Shown in pieces: positions 1-6,489 of a stretch of DNA of 7,097 nt (position 1 is its first letter; the number at the start of each line of letters is the position of its first letter). The notes below the pieces were generated by a model. It made no database searches and was not told the origin of the DNA. It worked only from the letters and a program-made list of their open reading frames with translations. The translations under genes and the position numbers were made by a program. The stretch is from an uncultured Corynebacterium sp. (lineage in GTDB: Bacteria > Actinomycetota > Actinomycetes > Mycobacteriales > Mycobacteriaceae), in the NCBI RefSeq assembly GCF_937999985.1, contig NZ_CALLDG010000178.1:1-7097 (forward strand), written 5' to 3'.

Positions 1-23
1 GATCTCGTTGTTGATCTAGTCAA

Positions 24-40
24 ACTTCCTCGAAGGAGGT
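24..40 (+). other. Hairpin containing an orphan Shine-Dalgarno sequence
   Basis: ACTTCCT (24-30), a CGA triloop and AGGAGGT (34-40) form a seven-pair stem with one G-T wobble. The 3' arm together with the preceding A is a perfect AAGGAGGT anti-16S match. No ATG, GTG or TTG follows at a usable distance. It could be leader structure for the downstream gene, a remnant of a lost gene start, or chance. Confidence 0.3.
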
Positions 41-83
41 TACACCCCTGTCTCCCCTTCCTCCAAATCGCTGTTCTTTCTTA

Positions 84-113
84 TTGACGCCACCCTGCGC
101 AAGAAATTATTTC
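84..113 (+). promoter_or_regulatory. Candidate promoter for the lipase gene
   Basis: TTGACG at 84-89 resembles a -35 box. About 17-18 bases downstream, an A/T-rich stretch (AAATTATTT at 104-112) could serve as a weak -10. It is the only such pair in the short leader and lies about 45 bases before the ATG at 157. The -10 match is poor, so this is a tentative call from pattern alone. The rest of 1-147 shows no convincing gene. One frame is open from the edge to a TGA at 85-87, but it reads as unremarkable sequence. Confidence 0.3.
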
Positions 114-156
114 GTTTCCAAAACTGGGGCTGGGGATTTGATTAGCCTTGGGGTTC

Positions 157-1086
157 ATGGACGCATTCATCCCGAAGTTCCTATCCAGCCTACGACGCGA
201 CAATCCACTGCCGGAGGGCGTCAATAAGTTCGACACACCGCTAAACGGCAAGACACCGACGGTTCTGATCCACGGCACGTGGCTCAACGCATATAACACG
301 TGGGACTACGTGGCCAAGCACCTCATTGCGGCAGGTCACCCAGTGTTCGCCGTGAACTACGGCAAGGACCGCTCCGCCTTTACGGGCAAGGCCCCGGGCG
401 TGTACGCCAACAACTTCCTGCGCACCTCCCAGAAGGAGGTGGCGGCCTTCATCGACGAGGTGATCGAGCGCACGGGCGCGAAGAAGGTGAACCTGGTCGG
501 CCACTCGCAGGGCGTGGCGCAGGCGCGGCTGTACCTTTCCGATTCCGGCGGCGCCGACCGGGCGGATGTGGCACGCAACAAGGTGGACCGCCTGGTGGGC
601 GTGGGCCCGGCGCACCACGGCACTACCCTGTCGGGCATATCGACCCTGGGCGACAAAATCGACCCGAACAACAAGCTCGCCGGATTCCTGGAGAAGTTCC
701 TGGGCGGCGCGGCGATCGACCAGCGCCTAGGCAGTGAGTTTGGCGATTACCTGAACCGCGATGGGGATACCACCCCGGGCGTGGACTACACGATGATCAC
801 TGCGAAGTACGACGGTATTGCCACTCCCCGCTTGAAGCAGGTGATGGTCGCCGGGGAAGGTGCGCGGGTGCGCAACCTGAGCGTGCAGGACGACAACCCG
901 TTTGACCTTTCGGGTCACTTGGCAATGCTGTACTCGCCGCGTGTGGTCGATCTTATTCTGGAGGCGCTGGAGCCGGGAGAAGACGGCCCGGCTACTTACC
1001 GCGCCGCCCACCCGCTGAAGCGCGGAGTGGTGCTTCCTATGATGGGCGAGTTCCGGCTGCCAGGTCAGCGGGGTCGGCGAGCCTAG
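157..1086 (+). CDS. Alpha/beta-hydrolase, class 2 (triacylglycerol) lipase/esterase-like
   Basis: Predicted serine hydrolase of 309 residues acting on carboxyl esters; the true substrate is unknown. From the ATG at 157 the fold markers are in order. A beta strand leads into the oxyanion motif HGTW (residues 39-42). The nucleophile elbow GHSQG has its Ser at about 117. PAHHGTT at about 152-158 is typical of this lipase family. The candidate catalytic Asp is in AKYDG (about 219) and the candidate His is in LSGHLAML (about 254), followed by the usual final helix. There is no signal peptide or membrane segment, so it is probably cytoplasmic, whereas many relatives are secreted. The start is uncertain: an in-frame stop at 139-141 leaves only TTG at 148 and ATG at 157, and neither has a good ribosome-binding site. 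The gene stands alone on this strand and converges with the transporter operon. Known of the family: Ser-Asp-His triad lipases of the PF01674 type. Inferred: lipid or ester turnover, with no evident functional link to the transporter. Confidence 0.85.
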   Translation: MDAFIPKFLSSLRRDNPLPEGVNKFDTPLNGKTPTVLIHGTWLNAYNTWDYVAKHLIAAGHPVFAVNYGKDRSAFTGKAPGVYANNFLRTSQKEVAAFIDEVIERTGAKKVNLVGHSQGVAQARLYLSDSGGADRADVARNKVDRLVGVGPAHHGTTLSGISTLGDKIDPNNKLAGFLEKFLGGAAIDQRLGSEFGDYLNRDGDTTPGVDYTMITAKYDGIATPRLKQVMVAGEGARVRNLSVQDDNPFDLSGHLAMLYSPRVVDLILEALEPGEDGPATYRAAHPLKRGVVLPMMGEFRLPGQRGRRA

Positions 1087-1105
1087 CGAGACTCCTCGCC
1101 GTCCC
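1071..1105. terminator. Hairpin over the convergent stop codons, possible bidirectional terminator
   Basis: CGGCGAG (1075-1081) pairs perfectly with CTCGCCG (1095-1101) across a 13-base loop. Beyond a T-T mismatch, GGG (1071-1073) pairs with CCC (1103-1105). The loop holds the CTAG that ends both the lipase gene and the large surface-protein gene, so the same structure would form in either transcript. There is no U-rich tract on either side, so if it terminates at all it would be a tail-less hairpin of the kind often proposed in high-GC actinobacteria. Both arms are also coding sequence. Confidence 0.4.
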
Positions 1106-3776
1106 AAACCTCTTCGTCTGCGATGCCCTCTGCATAGGCTTGCTCAGTACGGTCGCGACTGATTTCCCGGTAGGTCTGCAGCAGTTGCAGGGTATGGGCA
1201 CGCTGCATGTTACGGGCCGCTACAAAGAAGAGGAGTGCTCCGCCGAGCAATCCCATCAGACCCAGCCCCAGCAGGAAGCCAGTCGTCCAGCCGCCGCCGG
1301 TGAGGGAATCCATAAAGGACTCTACGGCGGTTTTCTCGGTTGCTACGTTCTGCGCATCATCCGTGTTTGCGGCCCCGCCTGCATTCTGCTGCCCTTGGGC
1401 GGCGTTGATGCGATGGATGCCACCGGCACCGTCTGCGGCCGCAGTGTCAGCAGAACCTACATCCGCGGCGCCAGCAGAAGCGCCACCATTTGCGACCGCA
1501 GCGTCGCCGGCAGCCCCAGACGAACCGCCGGAGCTACTCGAGCCGACAGAACCACTGGAACCAGCTCCTGCGGAGTCGGCTCCACTAGCCGTGCCGTGGT
1601 TATCCGATGCGGCGCTGGTACCGGAGGCTGCTCCACCAGAACTCTTGCCGGCAGAGTTGTTGCTAATGGCGCCTGCCGCCGAGGAATCACTGGTGCCGAC
1701 ACCGCCAGCTCGCCCGGTGGAAGGATTCTGCTGTGCCTTGCGGTTTCCGCGCAGCGCCTCGATGCCACCGACGATCTCATCCATGTACTTGCCGAGCTTC
1801 GCGTTCTCGCTATCTAGGTGCTTCTGAAACTCCTGCAATTCTTCGAGACCGGACTTTTCCCCACTCGTTTCGGTATCGGAAGGATCACTGCTGTCTCCCG
1901 GATCCGTGCTGTCTCCAGGCTCGACGCCACCGGCCCCGTCGGCGCACGAATCCTTGATGACGAAGAAGGTCTCCAGCTCCTTATCGAACTTCTTGCCGTC
2001 CACCGCGGTGCCCTGATAGCGGAAAACTACGCGGTAAGCGCCCGGCTTGGTGAAGAGGAACTGCTGGTGATCGTGCGCTCCAACCGCATAGCTGACCTTG
2101 TGCTCACGGTGCTCGGAATCCAGGCGCAGGCTCGCACTACCCAGCCCATTGTCCGACAGGGTCACCATTCGGCCGGGCCCCTCGAAGTCCTTAATGGTCA
2201 CGTCCACGCCCTTCTTTGCCGAGTTCAAGTGTTCGGTGGAAAAGCCCAGCCACGGAACATCGGGATTTTCACGTTGCGCCTGCGGGAGCGCATACCCGGT
2301 CTCCCCCAATTCCTCTTGGTAATCCTGCGGGACTCCAACCTTGGCCTTCGGGCTGTTGACTAGGAAAATGAAGCTGCCGGATTCGCGCTCCTGCACATTC
2401 GCGGGATCGGATCCGTCCTTCAGGAAGGTGTGCGGATCCGCGTCAGATTCGTCCGAGGTTCCCACGCCCATGTCCATGTGGCCCTTGGGAATCACGGCGC
2501 GCTCTGTCCCCTGCCCCTCACCGAAGGCATCGTTGACCTCGCTACGGACCTCGTCGTCGGATATTTCCTCAGGAGCTTCACACGTCGGCGCTGGCTTGTC
2601 TGTGCCATCGCTCGGATCTTCCTCGTCACCCGGCGTCTCATTCTCGCCTGGCGTTTCATTCTCGCCTGGCTGCTCGGGGTCTTCGGGCTGCTCAGGATCT
2701 CCAGGCTCTCCAGGTTGCTCGGGCTGCTCTGGCTCTTCAGGTTGATCTTGATCTCCAGGATTGCCCGGCTCCAGCGGCGCGATCGGATTCTTGATCTCGT
2801 TCAACCCAGTGGTCGTGCCCTCCGGCAGCCCCACCTGCTTATCGCTGCCGACCAGCCAGTTGATGGTGCGCGCTGCGGACTTCACGGTAGAGCCGTCCTT
2901 CTTCTTGACGTCCCACTGCATCGTCAGCTGATACAGCCCCGGCTTAGAGAAGGTCCAACCGAAGTGTCCGTGCCCGCCGACCTCGTAGTCGTAGTCCTTC
3001 AAACCGTCCTTGGTGGACAGCATCCGCTCCGGGGTAGGCGTACCGGAGTTGTGGAAGAAAACCTCCATGTCGCCGGGGCCGGAGAACTTCTTCATATGGA
3101 AGTGGAGATCTGGCTCGGCGAAATCCTTCGGCACCTCGATCTCGTGCGCCGGGTCAAAAGCACCCAGGCCCGCCCAGATCGGGCGCCATTGGTTAGTGAA
3201 GTCCGCGTTCTGCGGGGCATGCCACAGCACCGTGCCGGGCTTGCCTAGGAAGGACAGCGCCTTCTTGTTCGGCACCTTGATGCGGGAGGCCTCCTTGCCA
3301 TCAATCGCGTCGGGCGCCAGTCGCAGACAGACGTCATCGGCGGGCACGGGCTGCTCCCCATCGACCACCATCACGTCCGGCTTGCCCTTGTTATAAGTGC
3401 CGTACACCGCATCCACGTGGGCGTTGTACAGCAGTTTTCTGCCCGCGCACACATGGGTTTTCCCGGTTGCCGGATCCTTAACGTCCTTGCCGACGGTCGG
3501 TCCGTCGCTAGTCGTTCCAGGCTTATGCCCTGTCGGTGTTGCTTGCGCCCGCTGCAACACCTCGGCGGTGCGGTGGTCGCTGATTAGTGGTGACGCCGCA
3601 TTCCAGGCGCCGGCCACCACAGTTAACACCAGCACGCCCAATACCGCCAGGGTGGACTTTGCTGCCCACATCATCCGATCGGCCCTATTCTGGCTGTGTT
3701 TGAGCTGCTTAAGCAGTTTAAGCTCAGCCTGCTGCCGCTTGGCCAGCTGCTGAAAGAGTTCATCTTTTTTATGCAT
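1083..3776 (-). CDS. Transporter-associated surface protein with two actinobacterial anchored repeats (TIGR03773-like)
   Basis: Large envelope protein of 897 residues, last in the metal-transporter operon. Its place matches the surface protein known to accompany anchored-repeat ABC transporters. In order it shows: a basic, helical N-terminal tail (1-38); a hydrophobic segment (about 40-58) that is a signal anchor or late signal peptide; repeat 1 (about 109-310); an acidic Pro/Glu linker (337-395); repeat 2 (about 396-611); a likely coiled coil (641-676); a long Ser/Gly/Ala linker (about 687-805); a membrane segment (about 830-854); and a charged tail of about 40 residues. Each repeat has H-x-D (H120/D122; H433/D435), GPG (233-235; 533-535) and H-x-H (H269/H271; H568/H570) followed by an aromatic/PG motif. 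Its only cysteines are C110, C150, C399 and C611. No LPXTG sorting signal is present. The ATG at 3776 overlaps the permease stop by 8 bases and has AGGTGG nine bases upstream. Inferred role: capturing or presenting metal outside the membrane. Confidence 0.9.
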   Translation of the reverse strand: MHKKDELFQQLAKRQQAELKLLKQLKHSQNRADRMMWAAKSTLAVLGVLVLTVVAGAWNAASPLISDHRTAEVLQRAQATPTGHKPGTTSDGPTVGKDVKDPATGKTHVCAGRKLLYNAHVDAVYGTYNKGKPDVMVVDGEQPVPADDVCLRLAPDAIDGKEASRIKVPNKKALSFLGKPGTVLWHAPQNADFTNQWRPIWAGLGAFDPAHEIEVPKDFAEPDLHFHMKKFSGPGDMEVFFHNSGTPTPERMLSTKDGLKDYDYEVGGHGHFGWTFSKPGLYQLTMQWDVKKKDGSTVKSAARTINWLVGSDKQVGLPEGTTTGLNEIKNPIAPLEPGNPGDQDQPEEPEQPEQPGEPGDPEQPEDPEQPGENETPGENETPGDEEDPSDGTDKPAPTCEAPEEISDDEVRSEVNDAFGEGQGTERAVIPKGHMDMGVGTSDESDADPHTFLKDGSDPANVQERESGSFIFLVNSPKAKVGVPQDYQEELGETGYALPQAQRENPDVPWLGFSTEHLNSAKKGVDVTIKDFEGPGRMVTLSDNGLGSASLRLDSEHREHKVSYAVGAHDHQQFLFTKPGAYRVVFRYQGTAVDGKKFDKELETFFVIKDSCADGAGGVEPGDSTDPGDSSDPSDTETSGEKSGLEELQEFQKHLDSENAKLGKYMDEIVGGIEALRGNRKAQQNPSTGRAGGVGTSDSSAAGAISNNSAGKSSGGAASGTSAASDNHGTASGADSAGAGSSGSVGSSSSGGSSGAAGDAAVANGGASAGAADVGSADTAAADGAGGIHRINAAQGQQNAGGAANTDDAQNVATEKTAVESFMDSLTGGGWTTGFLLGLGLMGLLGGALLFFVAARNMQRAHTLQLLQTYREISRDRTEQAYAEGIADEEVWDGEESR
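1362..1718 (-). repeat. Ser/Gly/Ala low-complexity wall-spanning linker
   Basis: Residues about 687-805 are almost entirely Ser, Gly, Ala, Asp, Asn and Thr, with no hydrophobic core. They separate the coiled coil from the C-terminal membrane segment. The likely role is a disordered tether that lifts the repeat domains away from the membrane. The low complexity also creates long artificial open frames on the opposite strand. Confidence 0.65.
1944..2591 (-). repeat. Anchored-repeat domain 2 of the large surface protein
   Basis: Residues about 396-611 form the second copy of the extracellular repeat (TIGR03769-like). Markers are KGHMDMG at 431-437, the core VPWLGFST at 507-514, FEGPGRM at 531-537, AHDH at 567-570 and FTKPGAYRV at 575-583. 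It is bounded by C399 and C611, which could staple the domain ends together. It lies after the acidic linker and before the coiled coil. Confidence 0.75.
2592..2768 (-). repeat. Pro/Glu-rich linker with short tandem repeats
   Basis: Encodes an acidic Pro/Glu/Gly linker (residues 337-395) built from degenerate PEQP, GEPGD and GENETP units. Two near-identical 18-base copies lie at 2632-2649 and 2650-2667, differing at one base and each encoding GENETP. Such a linker would be extended and flexible and would space the two repeat domains. Confidence 0.7.
2847..3452 (-). repeat. Anchored-repeat domain 1 of the large surface protein
   Basis: Residues about 109-310 form the first extracellular repeat, more divergent than the second. 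Markers are NAHVDAV at 118-124, FLGKPG at 176-181, FSGPGDM at 231-237, GHGH at 268-271 and FSKPGLYQL at 276-284. The usual LPQ plus PWLGW core is replaced by HAPQ (186-189) and a less conserved W-rich stretch. C110 and C150 lie within its N-terminal part. Confidence 0.7.
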
Positions 3777-4647
3777 CAGTAGCTACCACCTGTGAGGGGT
3801 TGTTAGATTGCCGGGCGGCGCGAATGGGCGTCGCCACAAAGAAAGAAAAGAGAAAGACAACGGTGAGAACCAGGACGATCGTTGCGCCCGTAGGCACATC
3901 GATCGCCCACGACACGTACACGCCGAGGAAGGAACCGACCATGCCGATCACGGCGCTCAGCGCCATCATCGCGACCAGTCGGTCGGTCCATAGTCGCGCT
4001 GCGGCGGCCGGAGTGATCAGCAGCGCGAGCACGAGGATGTTTCCGACGGTGCGGACAGACATCACCACGGCGGCGGTGACGGCGAGGTAGAGGACCACGT
4101 CGATCAGCAGCACGCGGATGCCCATGGCAGCGGCGGTTTCGCGGTCGACGGAGACCGCCACGATCTCCTTGTGTAGCGCCGCCACGGCTAAGATCACGAC
4201 CGCGCCGACGACAGCACTGAAGATGATGTCGGAATTGGATACGCCCGTGATCGAGCCGAAAAGGAAGCTATTCAGGCTGGCTGTATAGCCCTGCACCTTC
4301 GAGATCACCACCAAGCCCAGGGCGAAGGCAGCGGCAAAGAAGATACCGATGATCGTGTCTTCCTTCACGCGTCTGCGCTGCGAGAACAGAGCGATCAGCA
4401 AAGCGACCAGGGCGCCGGCCAACGCTCCGCCCGCAATCACTGAGACCTGCAGGGCGAAGGCAATGGCCAGGCCAGGAAACACGGCATGCGCCACCGCATC
4501 GCCGATGAAGGCCATACCTCGCAATACCACGTGGGTGCCGATCACACCGCATACCAGGGCGGAGAGCACCGCCACCAGCAGCGCCTTCGGCAGGAAGGCC
4601 AGGGCGGGATTCGTCAGGTCGGCGAGGAACTGGGAGAAGGAAATCAC
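3769..4647 (-). CDS. Anchored-repeat-type metal ABC transporter permease (ZnuB/TroC-like)
   Basis: Integral membrane permease of 292 residues for import of a divalent metal, probably zinc or manganese; it would work as a dimer with the ATPase encoded just upstream. It shows about eight hydrophobic segments. The conserved GDAVAHAVFPGLA (residues 49-61) matches the family's DA-x-HA-x-PG helix, and DRETAAAMGI (168-177) is the usual coupling-loop region for the ATPase. LLITPAAAARL (209-219) is typical of the late core helices. The length is normal for the family. The start is taken at GTG 4647, where GTGA serves as both permease start and ATPase stop (4-base overlap). The same frame stays open upstream to about 5139, but that stretch lies inside the ATPase gene and reads as non-membrane shadow sequence. 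Placement with the surface proteins points to the TIGR03770-type subfamily. Confidence 0.93.
   Translation of the reverse strand: MISFSQFLADLTNPALAFLPKALLVAVLSALVCGVIGTHVVLRGMAFIGDAVAHAVFPGLAIAFALQVSVIAGGALAGALVALLIALFSQRRRVKEDTIIGIFFAAAFALGLVVISKVQGYTASLNSFLFGSITGVSNSDIIFSAVVGAVVILAVAALHKEIVAVSVDRETAAAMGIRVLLIDVVLYLAVTAAVVMSVRTVGNILVLALLITPAAAARLWTDRLVAMMALSAVIGMVGSFLGVYVSWAIDVPTGATIVLVLTVVFLFSFFVATPIRAARQSNNPSQVVATDA
3786..3791 (-). promoter_or_regulatory. Ribosome-binding site of the large surface protein
   Basis: AGGTGG on the minus strand, nine bases before ATG 3776 and inside the end of the permease gene. It supports the start that gives the long basic N-terminal tail, rather than a later start closer to the hydrophobic segment. 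Confidence 0.6.
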
Positions 4648-5378
4648 GGTACCAATCCCACTCCCCGCAGCAGTGGCGAATCCGGGCGAACGTCGAAGGT
4701 TTCCATCCACGGCTCGGGATTCTGCAGCTGGTCCGGGGCACCATCGGCCACCACGCGACCATTCAACAGAACCACGCGATCGCAGACGTGTACCGCCTGC
4801 GCCAGGTCGTGGGTAACCATCAGGATGCTCATGCCATCGGCGGTCAGGGACTGCAGGATCTCCACCAGCGACTCGATACTGGGGAAATCCATGCCCGTGA
4901 AAGGCTCGTCCAGCAACAGCAAAGTGGGTTCCACAGCCAGGGCGCGCGCCACCAGCACCCGCTGGCGCTGCCCGCCGGAGAGCTGACCGATGGGACGGTC
5001 CGCCAAGTGCTGCAGGTTCACGCGCTTCAGCGCATGCGCAGTGGCCGCAAAGTCTGCCCGGCGCGACCGACGGAACGGACCAATCAGCCCCGCGCGACCG
5101 TTCAGCACTGTGTGGCGAACGTCGATGGGATAGTCCCACGCGAACTCGTGGCGCTGGGGAACATACCCCACGCTCGCGGCCTTGATGCTGCCCTTGGTGC
5201 GCGGGATGAGTCCCAAAATGCTGCGCATCAGGGTGGTCTTGCCCGCGCCGTTGGGACCAAGCAGGCCAATTAGCTCCCCGGGTTGTGCCTCGAGGTTCAC
5301 ATCGGTGAGGATCTGTCTCCCGGACAACCGGACATTCAGATCCGCGATCTGTAGTGCCGTCACTTCAGCTGACCCCAC
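4644..5378 (-). CDS. Anchored-repeat-type metal ABC transporter ATP-binding protein (ZnuC-like)
   Basis: Cytoplasmic ATPase of 244 residues that powers the metal importer. All nucleotide-binding motifs are intact: Walker A GPNGAGKT (41-48), Q-loop Gln in YVPQ (75), signature LSGGQ (133-137), Walker B LLLLDE (153-158), D-loop TGMD (161-164) and switch His in MVTHD (190). The DNA motif Q-loop context FAWDYP (79-84) is usual for zinc/manganese importers. The start is ambiguous. GTG 5378 has GAGGA six bases upstream and overlaps the surface-protein gene by 19 bases. GTG 5363 would instead give the GTGA stop/start junction seen at the next gene, and a 239-residue protein. Either way translation is likely coupled to the upstream gene. 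The assignment to the anchored-repeat group (TIGR03771-like) rests on gene context as well as sequence. Confidence 0.95.
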   Translation of the reverse strand: MGSAEVTALQIADLNVRLSGRQILTDVNLEAQPGELIGLLGPNGAGKTTLMRSILGLIPRTKGSIKAASVGYVPQRHEFAWDYPIDVRHTVLNGRAGLIGPFRRSRRADFAATAHALKRVNLQHLADRPIGQLSGGQRQRVLVARALAVEPTLLLLDEPFTGMDFPSIESLVEILQSLTADGMSILMVTHDLAQAVHVCDRVVLLNGRVVADGAPDQLQNPEPWMETFDVRPDSPLLRGVGLVP

Positions 5379-6415
5379 AGCTCATCCTCGATCCGCTTGC
5401 GCTCCTTGGCGCCCTTCCGCAGGGAGAGGAAGCCGAAAGCCAGCAGCGCGACGACTACCACGCCAATCCCGCCCAGGATCCACGGCAGCGCGGAGTTGCC
5501 GTCATCGGAGCCTTCGCCGGAGCTGTCGGCATCCGCATCTGCACCGTCGGCGGAATTGTTGGGGTTGGAACTGTTGGCGTCACCAGAAGAACCGGCAGCA
5601 CCTGCCTTCGGCAGCTCACCGTCCCAGCTGGAGTTCTGCGCCTCGGCAGGGTCCACGCCCACGGCGAAGGTCAGCACCTTCGTGGTGGTCTTCTCCGAGC
5701 CGTCTTTCATCTTCACCCGCACGCCCATGGCCACGCGGTGTACGCCCGGCTCGGTAAACACCCAGTTGGCGTGCGTGTGCGTGTTCAGATCCACCCACAG
5801 GTCCTGCGGAGTGGGCTGCGCGGAGTTCCACAATTCCTGGGGCTGTTCAAAGCCGCCAGCCTGCAAAAACATGCTCATCTGGCCGGGCCCCTGGTGGCCC
5901 AAATACTCCATGGTCACACCACGGCTAGCCTGGGCGATCAGTGCCGGCGATTGCGTGTTCCATCCCAGCCACGGCACGCCCTGCACCTCGGTCTGTGGCA
6001 GCACCCATACCTCCTGGCCGGGCTGCGCACCGGTGAACTCGTAGCCACCGTCGGCTGGCAGTTGCTGCTTGGCCTTATCGGAGGCGTCGAAGACCACGTC
6101 ATCGAGCACACGCCAGATGGGCTTTTCCTCCGCATCGTCGCGCAGCTGTACGTCCAGCTTGCCGCCGTCCAGACGCATTCCGAGGTCCGCATGGCCGCGG
6201 CTAAACACGTGCGAAGTCCCCGCGGGGGCGTGCTCTTCCTTATCCGTCACGGTTTGTTGCAGCGCCGGGTCCTGCGCTTGGCTCTGCGCCTGATCTTGCG
6301 CCTGCGCCACTGCGACCGGCGGAGCCACCGGCGCTCCCGCCACTACTACTCCCCCGGCCAGCAGTGCGGCGGCCGTGGGAGCTAGACAGGACTTCCTGAT
6401 CCGTGTGTTTCGCAT
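5360..6415 (-). CDS. Secreted, membrane-anchored surface protein with one anchored repeat (choice-of-anchor M / TIGR03769-like)
   Basis: Extracytoplasmic protein of 351 residues lying between the binding-protein and ATPase genes. The N-terminus is a Sec-type signal peptide: basic RNTRIRK, a hydrophobic stretch at 11-30, and a likely cut after A37 or A39 (AVAQA). A short Gln/Ala-rich segment follows, then one repeat domain (about 69-254) with RGHADLG (73-79), VLPQ (138-141), VPWLGWNT (147-154), HQGPGQM (174-180), HTH (213-215) and FTEPGVHRV (220-228). An acidic Ser/Asp/Asn linker (about 270-308) leads to a membrane segment (about 310-331) and a short basic cytoplasmic tail. There is no LPXTG motif, and C10 does not sit in a lipobox, so the anchor is the C-terminal membrane helix. 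The start at ATG 6415 is supported by AAGGA upstream. Likely role, by context: an accessory metal-capture or relay protein for the importer. Confidence 0.92.
   Translation of the reverse strand: MRNTRIRKSCLAPTAAALLAGGVVVAGAPVAPPVAVAQAQDQAQSQAQDPALQQTVTDKEEHAPAGTSHVFSRGHADLGMRLDGGKLDVQLRDDAEEKPIWRVLDDVVFDASDKAKQQLPADGGYEFTGAQPGQEVWVLPQTEVQGVPWLGWNTQSPALIAQASRGVTMEYLGHQGPGQMSMFLQAGGFEQPQELWNSAQPTPQDLWVDLNTHTHANWVFTEPGVHRVAMGVRVKMKDGSEKTTTKVLTFAVGVDPAEAQNSSWDGELPKAGAAGSSGDANSSNPNNSADGADADADSSGEGSDDGNSALPWILGGIGVVVVALLAFGFLSLRKGAKERKRIEDELWGQLK
5654..6211 (-). repeat. Anchored-repeat domain of the single-repeat surface protein
   Basis: Residues about 69-254, the most canonical of the three repeat copies in the window. 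It keeps the initial H-x-D (H75, D77), the LPQ plus PWLGWNT core, GPG, H-x-H (H213, H215) and the closing aromatic/PG strand motif. It can serve as the reference for aligning the two copies in the larger protein. Confidence 0.8.
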
Positions 6416-6426
6416 GTTCTGTTTGA

Positions 6427-6431
6427 TCCTT
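6427..6431 (-). promoter_or_regulatory. Ribosome-binding site of the single-repeat surface protein
   Basis: AAGGA on the minus strand, about 11 bases before ATG 6415, preceded by a purine run of A and G (about 6432-6450). This is the only intergenic gap in the operon (6416-6489), and the site fixes the start. I see no convincing terminator, promoter or metal-regulator operator in this gap. Confidence 0.7.
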
Positions 6432-6489
6432 ATTCTTCTTTTTCTTCTTAGTTCTTGAAACGTCGTTGTCGTTCCTGCCCGCTAGTGGT

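Noticed and set aside
241..737. Open frames on both strands within the lipase gene
   Set aside because: They overlap the frame that carries the oxyanion HG, GHSQG and downstream Asp/His markers, and show no protein-like pattern of their own.
1140..1827. Two overlapping + strand open frames of about 206-225 codons opposite the C-terminal part of the large surface protein
   Set aside because: They are by-products of the Ser/Gly/Ala low-complexity linker, giving Ala/Pro-rich or Arg/Cys/Thr-rich nonsense on the other strand.
4648..5139. Upstream extension of the permease frame through the ATPase gene
   Set aside because: The extension is Arg/Gly/Pro/Ala-rich with no membrane segments and lies wholly within the well-supported ATPase gene. 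Permease-like sequence begins at the GTG at 4647.
5420..5510. Possible LPXTG-type sortase signal at the end of the single-repeat surface protein
   Set aside because: The only near match is SALPWILGG, which lacks the Thr-Gly and runs straight into the membrane helix; the protein looks membrane-anchored instead.
5354..6385. Long + strand open frame (343 codons) opposite the single-repeat surface protein
   Set aside because: It mirrors the real minus-strand gene, has an Arg/His/Leu-rich shadow composition, and lacks a domain pattern. The minus-strand frame has a signal peptide, repeat domain, membrane helix and ribosome-binding site.
6378..6415. Possible lipoprotein signal at C10 of the single-repeat surface protein
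   Set aside because: The Cys lies in the basic n-region before the hydrophobic stretch (KSCLAP), not after an L-x-x lipobox.
6416..6489. Metal-regulator operator (Zur/MntR/DtxR-type palindrome) or internal promoter in the operon gap
   Set aside because: No AT-rich palindrome of the expected kind is visible; only a GTCGTT direct repeat and the purine-rich ribosome-binding leader are present. Any operator is more likely upstream of the binding-protein gene, outside the window.
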